Shown: positions 17,285 to 25,125 of the stretch, piece by piece
Position numbering within the stretch: position 1 is the first letter of the stretch
Layout: every line of letters begins with the position of its first letter
DNA from: Akkermansiaceae bacterium
GTDB taxonomy: Bacteria > Verrucomicrobiota > Verrucomicrobiia > Verrucomicrobiales > Akkermansiaceae
DNA length: 64,000 bases
Assembly: GCA_018402445.1 (NCBI GenBank)
Contig: JAGYIT010000007.1
Coordinates: forward strand, 496,001 to 560,000
Direction of reading: 5' to 3'
Program-made: the position numbers and the translations under genes
The notes under the pieces: generated by a model
What the model was told of the DNA's origin: nothing
What the model saw: only the letters and a program-made list of their open reading frames with translations
Databases searched by the model: none

Positions 17285-17418
17285 TCAAGAAGCAGTTACT
17301 TGTCCCGCAAGGGAAAGACCAGCCATGATTGGCGCGTATCAAAAAAGTCCGTCCGGAAAAAAGATTTTCATGGTCGTCCGGCGCGGATTTCACTTGTATC
17401 ACCTTATCCCAAATAAAA

Positions 17419-18174
17419 ATGGCACGTAAACGCTCAGGTTACTACAACACGATCGAATACATCGGTCCGCGGCCGCAAAGGCCGAAGAAGACGAGCTTTT
17501 TCGGAGGCTGGGTGATCGTGGTGATTGCCATGGGTGCGGCGGTGTTCTTCGGAAAACCTCTGGTGGGCGGCGTTTGGGCGGCCGACAAGGAGCCCACCAA
17601 CGCGCAGGTGGAGCTGGTCATCGGACAGCTTGAGGTGACGGGAAGCTTTTACTCGAAGCTCGCCGCCGAGGCTCTCAGATATTCGGGAAGAGCCATCAAC
17701 TATGATCCGGCCTACTATAAAATCCCATACCCCGGCGGCGATGTCCCGGCCAGCAAGGGGGTGGCAGCCGATCTTGTCATCCGCTGCTACCGCAATCTCG
17801 GGATCGACCTCCAGCAGGAGATTCATGAGGAAATGCAATCCCACTTCCGTCTCTATCCGCAACTGTGGGCGGCCACTTCGCCAGATTCCAACATCGACCA
17901 CCGCCGCGTGCCCAACCTGCAGCGCTTCCTCAGCCGCAAGGGTGAATCCCTCCCCATCACCTCCGACCCCGCCGGATATCAGCCTGGTGACGTGGTGGTC
18001 TGGGCGCTCTCGAATGCTGAGACGCATATTGGTATCGTTGTTCCCGAAGCACCGGGCGAGGAGGGCAGGGGTATCCCATGGGTCGTCCACCATCCCGCTG
18101 GCGGCGCTGTGAAATGGGAAAAGGCTCTTTTCGATCACCAGATTCTCGGCCATTTCCGCTACCCGGGCGAGTGA
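17419..18174 (+). CDS. DUF1287 family protein, membrane anchored
   Basis: Contains a DUF1287 domain, an NlpC/P60-like fold family of unknown activity thought to act in the cell envelope. Family landmarks are INYDPAYYKIPYPGGDVPAS, then GVAADLVIRCYRNLGIDLQQ, SNIDHRRVPNLQRFL and PGDVVVWALSNAETHIGIV. The Cys often seen after PADRGVC is Ala here (KGVAADLV), so a catalytic thiol is missing. A transmembrane helix lies near residues 30-50 (WVIVVIAMGAAVFFGKPLV) after a basic N-terminus (MARKRSGYY). The start is set at ATG 17419; the 30 upstream codons in the track overlap the promoter region shared with the CBM9-like gene. It lies just upstream of the GT51 gene, consistent with peptidoglycan work. Confidence 0.8.
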   Translation: MARKRSGYYNTIEYIGPRPQRPKKTSFFGGWVIVVIAMGAAVFFGKPLVGGVWAADKEPTNAQVELVIGQLEVTGSFYSKLAAEALRYSGRAINYDPAYYKIPYPGGDVPASKGVAADLVIRCYRNLGIDLQQEIHEEMQSHFRLYPQLWAATSPDSNIDHRRVPNLQRFLSRKGESLPITSDPAGYQPGDVVVWALSNAETHIGIVVPEAPGEEGRGIPWVVHHPAGGAVKWEKALFDHQILGHFRYPGE

Positions 18175-18285
18175 GGCTCACGTGGCGATCAAGCGTTGGT
18201 CGCCACCGGTAAACCGCCTGCGCCAGAATCCAGTTGGTGAAGCGGCCTGCGTGTGGTTCTTTCGCCGCAGAGATTCCTTCCACCG

Positions 18286-19995
18286 ATGTCAACTTGGCGC
18301 CCCATTGCGAAAACACCGTTCTGGAAGAGGTATCTTCCGGCTTGGTTGCATGGGCCGGTGGTGCTGGCCTTCCAGTCGCTGATCGCGGTGGGGGTGTTCG
18401 GGCTGGGGCTGGCTTTCTTCTATTTCATCCTCGCCTCGAAGTTCGACCTCGACGAGGTGGCGAAGCTGCCGCGCGCCACAACATTCTTCGACCGCCACGG
18501 CAAGGAGGTGGAGGCTCCGGGGGATTCCGGACGGCGGATGGTGGAGCGCGGGGAGATCCCGGATTTCATGGTGGAGGCACTGGCGGCGCGGGAGGACGCG
18601 CGGTTTTTCGAGCATGGCGGGGTGGACTTCCGGGGCTTGGCGCGGGCGACGGTGCGCAACGTGAAAGATGGGGATTTCACCCAGGGAGCCTCCACGCTGA
18701 CCATGCAGCTCGCCCGCAACACCTACGAGATGCGCGCGAAATCGCTTCATCGCAAGGCGCTGGAGATCGCGCTCACACTGCGTATCGAGTCGCGCTATTC
18801 AAAGGATGAGATCCTGACAAATTACCTGAACCGAATCTACTACGGATCCGGTGCCTATGGCGTGGAGCAGGCGGCGCGGACGTATTTCGGCAAGACGACC
18901 TCGCAGCTCCATCCCGGCGAGTGCGCGATGATCGTGGGGATCATCCGCGGCCCGCACATCTACTCGCCCCTGAGGAATTATCCTGCGGCGGTGGAGCAGC
19001 GCAACCAAACGCTGGCGCGGATGGTCGATGCGGGTTTCATCACGGAGGAGCGGGCGGAGGCGGTGAAGGTGCTTGAGATCCGTTTGGTGAAGGAGGGGCA
19101 GGCGTCCGGCCGACGCCCGTCCTACGCGCTGCGGCAGGTGCGGTGGGAGCTGGAGAAAGTGATGGAGCGGGAGAATATCACCCTGAGCGGCATCCGGGTG
19201 CACACCACGCTCGATCTGGGTTGGCAAGCGCGGCTGGAGTCCGAGCTGGCGCGGGCGGTTGCGAACCTTGAGGCGGAGAAAGGCTGGCCGCATCCCAAGC
19301 TCGGCGCGCACGAGGCGGGCGCGGAGGCAGAATACGTGCAGTTTGCGGCGGTGACGACGGAGACGAAAACAGGAGCGGTGCTGGCTCTGATCGGGGGGCG
19401 GGATTTCGCGGATTCGCGCTTTGACCGCACCCGCTCGAAGCGTGATCTGGGCTCCGCGTTCGAGCCCTTTGTGGCGGCGGCGGCGGCGGAGCGCGGTAAG
19501 CTAGTTTTGCCCGGCCGCCCGGTGCAGACCGGCCGCCAGATCGGCGCCGCAGAGGTGGAGCGGCTGGCGAAACGTTGCGGGATCAACGGCCCTTTCCTGG
19601 CTACGGAGGATCTATTCCGGGGAGCGGTGGCGGCGACGCCGATGGAGATGTCGGTGGGGCTGGCGACGCTGGGCAACAAGGGGCGCAAGCCGAAGCCGCA
19701 TTTCATTTCCCGCATCGAAGATATCGAGGGCAAGGTGATCTACCGGGCGAAGCCGGAAAACGCCAAGGCACTCGGCGAGCAGGCGGCGCAGGAGGCGGTG
19801 TCCGTGCTGAAAAGCCGCTCCGGCACCCGCTCTTTCACGGGAGCGACCGGATCGGAGCGCGACGCGTGGACTTTGCGGCTCGGCCCCAGCGGCTCGACCG
19901 CGATCTGGATCGGCTTTGATCAACCGAAACGGATTGCCGACGACAAGCGGCTCAACGCGCTGCTCGATGAGTTTGTGGAGCGGCTGGGGAACTGA
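18286..19995 (+). CDS. Class A PBP-like peptidoglycan glycosyltransferase (GT51) with degenerate transpeptidase domain
   Basis: Inner-membrane enzyme that polymerises lipid II. After a cytoplasmic segment and one TM helix (VLAFQSLIAVGVFGLGLAFF), the GT51 domain is well kept: REDARFFEHGGVDFRGLAR with the catalytic Glu, QGASTLTMQLARN, RKALEIALTLRIESRYSKDE and ILTNYLNRIYYGSGAYGVEQ. The C-terminal region aligns with a transpeptidase, but both catalytic lysines appear lost. The SxxK position reads GSAFEPF instead of GSTFKP, and the KTG motif reads GATGSERDAW instead of GKTGT-DAW. At 570 residues it is also shorter than typical PBP1 (700+). It is best read as an active glycosyltransferase carrying a pseudo-transpeptidase. 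ATG 18286 (MSTWRP) is chosen over the GTG at 18253. Confidence 0.85.
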   Translation: MSTWRPIAKTPFWKRYLPAWLHGPVVLAFQSLIAVGVFGLGLAFFYFILASKFDLDEVAKLPRATTFFDRHGKEVEAPGDSGRRMVERGEIPDFMVEALAAREDARFFEHGGVDFRGLARATVRNVKDGDFTQGASTLTMQLARNTYEMRAKSLHRKALEIALTLRIESRYSKDEILTNYLNRIYYGSGAYGVEQAARTYFGKTTSQLHPGECAMIVGIIRGPHIYSPLRNYPAAVEQRNQTLARMVDAGFITEERAEAVKVLEIRLVKEGQASGRRPSYALRQVRWELEKVMERENITLSGIRVHTTLDLGWQARLESELARAVANLEAEKGWPHPKLGAHEAGAEAEYVQFAAVTTETKTGAVLALIGGRDFADSRFDRTRSKRDLGSAFEPFVAAAAAERGKLVLPGRPVQTGRQIGAAEVERLAKRCGINGPFLATEDLFRGAVAATPMEMSVGLATLGNKGRKPKPHFISRIEDIEGKVIYRAKPENAKALGEQAAQEAVSVLKSRSGTRSFTGATGSERDAWTLRLGPSGSTAIWIGFDQPKRIADDKRLNALLDEFVERLGN

Positions 19996-20150
19996 GCGCT
20001 GTGTCCAAGCTCGGAATCTGTCTTTGAGGGGGGAGGAAAATGAAATCACGAGTTTGACGAATCCCACGAAACTCCGGGCAACCCCCCAGCACTCGGGATA
20101 TAAGGAAGGAAGAGGCTGTGGTTTTCTGGAAACGACCGGAGAGCACGGTA

Positions 20151-22100
20151 TCACTGCCCGGGCAGTAGATCGTCGAGGATGCGCTGGATGCCTTTGTCCG
20201 CCTGGGCGGAGGGCGGGTGGATGCCGCGCGCCTTGAGATACCAGGTGAGGGCGGAGCCGGTTTGCTTCGGCGTGCGGCTCTCGAACTGGCGCGCCTTGTC
20301 CAGGGCTAGGGTGAAATCGGCGACCTTGGGGGCGAGCAGTTCCAGTTCGCGGCCGAGCTTCGGATCGTCAGGGAAGCGCTCGCGGATCTCGGCGAGCTGT
20401 TCCCACGCGCCGTAGTTCTGGCCCATGCGGGAGAACTCGGTGGCCTTGCCGATGGACTCCTCGATCTCGCGGAGGTTTTCCATGATCTGCTTGAAGGCGT
20501 CCTCGCGGGTGGCGTCGCCCTGGATGGCGGGGGCGAATTCGTATTGGCGTTTCGCGATCTCGCGGTAGTTGCCCTCGGAGAGAAGGCGGTCGAAGTCGTT
20601 GCGAGCCACGACGAGGCCGCCGGAATTGTTCACGAGGTCGCGGAACTCTTGGAGTTTCGGATTGGTCGGCCAGATCTCGGTGGCGTCCCTGATTTTTTCG
20701 GCGGCTTTATCGGAATTGCGGGCGATGAGGTGGGATTTAGCTTCCTCGATAGCGAGGTCGGAGGCGAGCGTGTAGGCGGCGATGGCGGAATCGACCTTCG
20801 AGGAGGGGAAGTCCTTGGCGAGGGTCTTGAGGCGATCGGCGAGTTCCTTGCCTTTCACGTAATCCCGTGCCTGGAGCGTGCCGTAGAGTTCGTGAAGATC
20901 GCGGACGTATTCGGCGACGCGGCGTTTCTTCTCCAGTGGCAGGGTGGCGACGGGTGCGAGGTATTCGCCGAGCGCGTAGGCTTCCATGAGGCGCTGGGAG
21001 GCGGAGTGGAGTTCATCGCGGGAGAGCAGGAGGTCGAAGGCCTCGATGTATTTCGCGACCTCGCGTATGGCCTCATTGGATAGGGAGTCGAGTGAGGCGA
21101 CGGTGGGGGATATGCCGAGGGAAGATGAGAAAAGTTTGGAAACATCGGAGTTCTTGTTGATGCGGAGGGTTTGGTCCCCGTCTTTCCAGATCTGGTTGTA
21201 GAAACGGGCGGCCATCAGCACGTGCTCGTAGCGGCGCTGGACGAACCACTGAACCATGGTGACCTGATATTGCGCCTTGGTTTGGATGGTCTGCGCCTCT
21301 GTCTGGAGGATGTTGGTTTTTTTGAGAGCCTCGATCTCGCCGATGCGGCGGAGGGTTTCCTGGTATTTGAGGGAGTTCGTGCCGGCGCCAGGTGCGGTGG
21401 CGGGCTGGTTGTTGGTGTTGTTCTGGCCCGGGCCACCGCTGCGCGGGCGGTTGTTGCCGCCTTGGCCCTGGTTGTTGGTGTTGCCGCCGCCTGTACCCCC
21501 GCCACCAGCGGCCGTGGTGTCGCCGAGGGATTTGTCCCGGTCGTTGCGGGCGTCCCAGTCCGCCTGGCGGATGATGGCCTGTTTCTCGTCCTCGATGGAT
21601 TTGTTGAGTGTCCTGAGGGAATTCGAGTTGTTTTTGGCGAGCATGGCCATGTAGATGGACTCGGCGAGGGACATGCAGAGGTTCGCGTCCCCGGGATAGG
21701 AGGCGGCAGCGGGCAAGAGCTTGAAGCCCGTGTAGAGGTCGGGGCCGCCGCTGCGGAAAGGGGAGATGGCACCGAGAATTTCAGCGACGTTTTTCCGGTA
21801 TTCCGCAGCGTCTTCGTCGGTTTCCGGGGGTTGGTTGAGGTATTTCTCGAAGCGGGCCTTGAGCACGCGGTTGTCGCCGAGAGGGATGGCCACACCGCCC
21901 ACGGTGATGGTCTCCGCAGAGGGATCGAGCATGGGGATTTCCTGGCCAAGGGGGGAGGCGGGTGTCTGCCGCTGCGGGGCGGGGCTGTTGTCGGCGGGGA
22001 TGGCCGGGGGCGGGGCACCGCCATCGGCGGGAGGGGTGTAAACCTGTGCGAAGGATGGTGAGGCGAGGCAGATGAGAAGGAAAAGAGGCGGATTTTTCAT
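20151..22100 (-). CDS. Secreted TPR-like protein of unknown function
   Basis: The 649-residue protein has a signal peptide (MKNPPLFLLICLASPSFAQ). A Pro-rich segment and a conserved-looking domain to about residue 190 (ITVGGVAIPLGDNRVLKARF) follow. A low-complexity Gly/Asn/Gln linker lies at about 195-245 (GGGGTGGGNTNNQGQGGNN), and then a long helical region of TPR-like repeats (EAKSHLIARNSDKAAEKIRD; EIWPTNPKLQEFRDLVNNSG; ALTWYLKARGIHPPSAQADK). It looks periplasmic or surface-exposed and involved in protein contacts. Its stop lies 155 bp from the convergent GT51 gene. It is the last gene of a minus-strand group: ABC transporter, small membrane protein, this protein. I recognise no named family; the pattern resembles Verrucomicrobia-specific proteins. 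Confidence 0.6.
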   Translation of the reverse strand: MKNPPLFLLICLASPSFAQVYTPPADGGAPPPAIPADNSPAPQRQTPASPLGQEIPMLDPSAETITVGGVAIPLGDNRVLKARFEKYLNQPPETDEDAAEYRKNVAEILGAISPFRSGGPDLYTGFKLLPAAASYPGDANLCMSLAESIYMAMLAKNNSNSLRTLNKSIEDEKQAIIRQADWDARNDRDKSLGDTTAAGGGGTGGGNTNNQGQGGNNRPRSGGPGQNNTNNQPATAPGAGTNSLKYQETLRRIGEIEALKKTNILQTEAQTIQTKAQYQVTMVQWFVQRRYEHVLMAARFYNQIWKDGDQTLRINKNSDVSKLFSSSLGISPTVASLDSLSNEAIREVAKYIEAFDLLLSRDELHSASQRLMEAYALGEYLAPVATLPLEKKRRVAEYVRDLHELYGTLQARDYVKGKELADRLKTLAKDFPSSKVDSAIAAYTLASDLAIEEAKSHLIARNSDKAAEKIRDATEIWPTNPKLQEFRDLVNNSGGLVVARNDFDRLLSEGNYREIAKRQYEFAPAIQGDATREDAFKQIMENLREIEESIGKATEFSRMGQNYGAWEQLAEIRERFPDDPKLGRELELLAPKVADFTLALDKARQFESRTPKQTGSALTWYLKARGIHPPSAQADKGIQRILDDLLPGQ

Positions 22101-22135
22101 CTTCGTGGTGTTTTTCGGGGTCGTCGGGAAAATTC

Positions 22136-22540
22136 TCAGAGGCGGCTGATGGCGGTGGCGACGGGAATGCCGCCTTGTTCGAACCGGACTTTGAATGCGT
22201 AGCGTTGCTCGCGCTCGATGTTGAGATTGTTAAATTTTTCGGGAATCACCACTGGCACGACCTCCTCACCGGCCTCTGCCTTGACGCGGACGCTGACCAC
22301 CGAGGAGGTGTTGCCGTCGCGGAAGAAGCGCTCGTCGATCTGGCCTTCGATGAGGTATTCGTTATTGCGGAGGCTGTTGCCGTTGTCGAGGAGATCCTGT
22401 ACGGCGAGCGGGTTCACATCGGAGAAGGTTTCCGTCTTTTTCGACATCAAGAATTTCCCGCCGAAAATCACGGCGATCACGCCAACGGCGATGCCGATGA
22501 TGAGTGTTGGGTTGGTGCTGGAGCTAGCGCGGCGGGCCAT
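22136..22540 (-). CDS. Small single-pass membrane protein, unknown function
   Basis: The 134-residue protein begins MARRASSSTNPTLIIGIAVG and has one strongly hydrophobic helix (residues about 12-32), giving an N-in/C-out topology. The soluble C-terminal 95 residues form a compact beta-rich domain (NEYLIEGQIDERFFRDGNTS, SVVSVRVKAEAGEEVVPVVI), resembling an OB-like fold only superficially. It lies 35 bp upstream of the secreted TPR-like gene and 86 bp downstream of the ABC half-transporter, so the three may be co-transcribed. The AT-rich gap before it contains a TTTCAAACTTTAAATTTCAA repeat. No function is assigned. Confidence 0.55.
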   Translation of the reverse strand: MARRASSSTNPTLIIGIAVGVIAVIFGGKFLMSKKTETFSDVNPLAVQDLLDNGNSLRNNEYLIEGQIDERFFRDGNTSSVVSVRVKAEAGEEVVPVVIPEKFNNLNIEREQRYAFKVRFEQGGIPVATAISRL

Positions 22541-22547
22541 GGTGGGA

Positions 22548-22579
22548 AAATTTCAAACTTTAAATTTCAACCTTCAAGG
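22548..22579. repeat. TTTCAAA-type AT-rich direct repeat tract
   Basis: A short run of alternating TTTCAA(A/C) units in the gap between the ABC transporter gene and the small membrane protein gene. A very similar tract occurs inside the RAYT transposase gene near 41621-41650. Such tracts stand out in this GC-rich background and may be slippage-prone spacers. Confidence 0.4.
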
Positions 22580-22626
22580 AAGAAGGGATCGAGTGAAGGA
22601 TACATGCGGAAGCGGGATATGGAAGG

Positions 22627-24384
22627 TTATTCCCATTGGGGCCGACGGGCGCCGATCCAAGCGAGGGTGAGGGCGACGGTGATATGGACGGCGAGGGTGA
22701 AGACGCAGGCCTGCTGGTTGGAGAGCGAGGTGTCGATGACGGATTTCACAGCGCCATGGACCTGGGATTGGAGTGCCTCGACGGAGCCGGACCATGCCCA
22801 GTAGGCAGAGATGAAGGGGCGTGTGAAAGCCTCGATGTGTTCCGGCAGGGCGAGGACGGCTCCGGAAAGCGGAAGCTGGAAGCCGACGAGGTAGATGGAG
22901 AGCAGGGACGCCTGCTCGGCGGTGCGCATCAGGGCGGAGATGGCGAGGCAGATCGAGGTCATGGACGCGTTGATGAGCAGGAGGAAGATGACGTGCTCCA
23001 CGAACTCACCGCGGAAAGCCCCGAAGAGGTTCACGAAAAACGCCATCCACAGGGACTGGGCGATGACCAGACAGGAGAGGAACGCGATCTTTGACCAAAG
23101 ATAGGCCATGGGCCGGAGCCCTCCGAATTTCTCCTTCTCGTAGATAGGCCGCTCGCCGGCGATCTCGCGGGCGGAGTTGTTGGATCCCATCAGCGCCAGC
23201 AGGACGACCTGGAACATGATGATGCCGGAGATCGCGGAGCCGACCTTCGCCTGATCCGCGCGGACGGATTGCTGCTCCTGGATCTCGGCGGCCATGTTGT
23301 CCTGGCGGATGTCGGAGTAGCGGCGGATGTTCCCCGAGGCCTTGTCGCTGAAAAGGGTGACGAGGACGGGGAAGCAGAGAAGGATGGCGAGTTGGAGGAA
23401 TACCTGGCCGCGGTCGCGAAAAAAGATCCTCCACCGGCGCGAGAGCAGGGTGGCGAACTGCGAGAAAAATCCGGGCAGGCGCGTGTCGGCGGGTTCGCGG
23501 GTATCGCTTTTCTCATCGCCATCCGCCGGAGCCGTTTTCACGCGCTCCAGGGAGAGATCTCCGGAGGCGATGAGGCGCTCACGGGTTTTTTCCAGCATCG
23601 CGTAGTAAGAGGCGGAATGTTTTATCCACGAGGCCTGCCAGCGCTCGGAGGGCTGGGCGGAGAGGCGCGGGTAGATTTCCTCGGTGTCCTTGACGGAGAA
23701 ATAGTGGTTCAGCCGATCCGGTGGGCCGTGGAAGACGACGCGGCCCTCGTGGAGAACGAGGATGGAATCGTAAAGCTCGAGGTGGGCGAGGGAGTGGGTG
23801 ACGGAGAGGACGATGCGCCCGTCCTTGCGGGAAAGGTCGTGCAGGAGGCGGACGATCTCGCGCTCGGAGCGGGGGTCGAGGCCGGAGGTGACTTCGTCGC
23901 AGAGCAGGATTTTAGGGTCGGAAACGAGTTCCATGGCGAGTCCGAGGCGGCGCTTCTGGCCGCCGGAAAGGACTTTCACGGGGCGGTCGCTGATGGCCTC
24001 GAGGCCGGTTTCCTCGAGCACTCGGTCGATGCGGTGGTCGAGTTCGGCGGTGTCGCGTGTCCGCACGCGGAGGCGGGTGGCGGCCTCGACGGATTCATCG
24101 ACGGTGAGGGGATCGTAGGCGATGGAGAACTGAGGGACGTATCCGATTTCTGAGGGGGAGAAATCGCCTTCCTCGGAGAGGTTGCGGCCTTCCCAGAACA
24201 GTGCGCCGTCGGATTCTGGGTTGAGGCCGGCGATGGTTTTCAGGAGGGTGGTTTTCCCGCAACCCGAGGGGCCGACGATGGCCATGAAATGCCCTTTCGG
24301 CACCTTGATGGAGACGTGATCAACGAGGTTCACATCCTCGCCGTCCTTTTTGATCGTGAAACAGACGTCTTTGAGTTCTAGCAC
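22627..24384 (-). CDS. ABC half-transporter: ATP-binding domain fused to ABC-2 type permease (ABCG-like)
   Basis: A single polypeptide of 585 residues. The N-terminal nucleotide-binding domain (1-235) has Walker A VGPSGCGKTT, the signature VLSGGQKRRLGLA, Walker B ILLCDEVTSGLDP and the switch His in VTHSL. The C-terminal ABC-2 permease domain (about 320-585) contains the tract FRDRGQVFLQLAILLCFPVL, a long periplasmic loop and further helices (VVLLALMGSNNSAREIAGER; FVEHVIFLLLINASMTSICL). The NBD-TMD order and motif CDEVTSGLD are those of ABCG/White-type exporters, so export of a lipid or hydrophobic compound by a homodimer is likely. It heads the minus-strand group that includes the two envelope proteins downstream. 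Confidence 0.85.
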   Translation of the reverse strand: MLELKDVCFTIKKDGEDVNLVDHVSIKVPKGHFMAIVGPSGCGKTTLLKTIAGLNPESDGALFWEGRNLSEEGDFSPSEIGYVPQFSIAYDPLTVDESVEAATRLRVRTRDTAELDHRIDRVLEETGLEAISDRPVKVLSGGQKRRLGLAMELVSDPKILLCDEVTSGLDPRSEREIVRLLHDLSRKDGRIVLSVTHSLAHLELYDSILVLHEGRVVFHGPPDRLNHYFSVKDTEEIYPRLSAQPSERWQASWIKHSASYYAMLEKTRERLIASGDLSLERVKTAPADGDEKSDTREPADTRLPGFFSQFATLLSRRWRIFFRDRGQVFLQLAILLCFPVLVTLFSDKASGNIRRYSDIRQDNMAAEIQEQQSVRADQAKVGSAISGIIMFQVVLLALMGSNNSAREIAGERPIYEKEKFGGLRPMAYLWSKIAFLSCLVIAQSLWMAFFVNLFGAFRGEFVEHVIFLLLINASMTSICLAISALMRTAEQASLLSIYLVGFQLPLSGAVLALPEHIEAFTRPFISAYWAWSGSVEALQSQVHGAVKSVIDTSLSNQQACVFTLAVHITVALTLAWIGARRPQWE

Positions 24385-24464
24385 AGGAGAAATGGGTTAA
24401 AGGTTGGAAACGCCGTCCAGACGCAGGGTCTATCGTTTTCCGTGAAAAAATCGCAATCTTCGCG

Positions 24465-24926
24465 TCAATCGGTGAGCGGGACGATGCGGATGCCTTGGGG
24501 TTTCGCGGAATGGATATCTCCGATCAGTGAGTTCTGCGGCTTGGTATCGGTGGTTTCCGAGGGGTCGAGGGCGTTGCGGAGAGCTCCTTCCACGAGCTGG
24601 CCGCAATGGATTTTCATGGGCGGCAGGGAGCCGAGATCGCCGGCCAGATCCTGCGCGCTGAGTTGGCGGGCTTCCTCCGCCGTTTTCCCCTGGAGCAGTT
24701 TGGTGGCGACGGAGGCCACCGCGATCGCCGTCTGGCAGCCGAAGGCCTGGAAGGAGGCGCGGTCGATGACCTTTTTGCCATCCTTTTCCGTGAACTTGAG
24801 CCACATCCGCATCATGTCGCCGCACTCCGGCGAGCCGACTGTGCCGACGGCGTCCGCATCCGCCATCTCGCCCTGGTTTTCGGGTGCTGCCATCGCCTTG
24901 CCGACCTTGGTTTCGAAATCGTCCAT
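24465..24926 (-). CDS. NifU/IscU-like iron-sulfur cluster scaffold protein
   Basis: A cytosolic scaffold on which Fe-S clusters are assembled. The three conserved cysteines are present in their usual contexts: GSPECGDMMRMWLKF (Cys1), AFGCQTAIAVASVATKLL (Cys2) and MKIHCGQLVEGALRNAL (Cys3). The N-terminus is atypical: MDDFETKVGKAMAAPENQGE replaces the common YSDKVMDHFENPRNVGE. The ATG at 24926 (MDDFETK) gives 153 residues; the track's upstream extension runs out of frame through another small reading frame and is not credible. The cysteine desulfurase partner is not in the window. It is monocistronic or downstream of the frameshifted small ORF described next. Confidence 0.85.
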   Translation of the reverse strand: MDDFETKVGKAMAAPENQGEMADADAVGTVGSPECGDMMRMWLKFTEKDGKKVIDRASFQAFGCQTAIAVASVATKLLQGKTAEEARQLSAQDLAGDLGSLPPMKIHCGQLVEGALRNALDPSETTDTKPQNSLIGDIHSAKPQGIRIVPLTD

Positions 24927-24979
24927 GTGCGGAGGATGCGCGGGATCGTGCGGGGTTTCGAGAGCAAAGATGCGGCGGT

Positions 24980-25103
24980 TCAGCGCCCGAAGGAGTCGTA
25001 GTATTCCGCTCCGTAGTTCTCGTAGCGCTTGATAAGCGCGGCGTTCTTCTTTTCGCGGAGTGGTGGATCCGGCGGGGGCGGAAAAAGTGATAGGTCTGCG
25101 CAT
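24980..25103 (-). pseudogene. Frameshifted small ORF upstream of the IscU-like gene
   Basis: On the minus strand, ATG 25103 opens MRRPITF. If one T is dropped from the following TTTTT run, the frame continues as PPPPDPPLREKKNAALIKRY and ENYGAEYYDSFGR to the TGA at 24980. The result is a coherent 40-residue product with a charged helix and aromatic tail. As it stands, the ATG frame instead runs through into the IscU-like gene (ORF 24465-25292). The clean amphipathic C-terminus just before a stop, 54 bp upstream of the scaffold start, suggests a real small gene with a homopolymer indel, or a sequencing error. No family recognised. Confidence 0.4.
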
Positions 25104-25125
25104 TACGAATGCGTAAAACGCGGTT

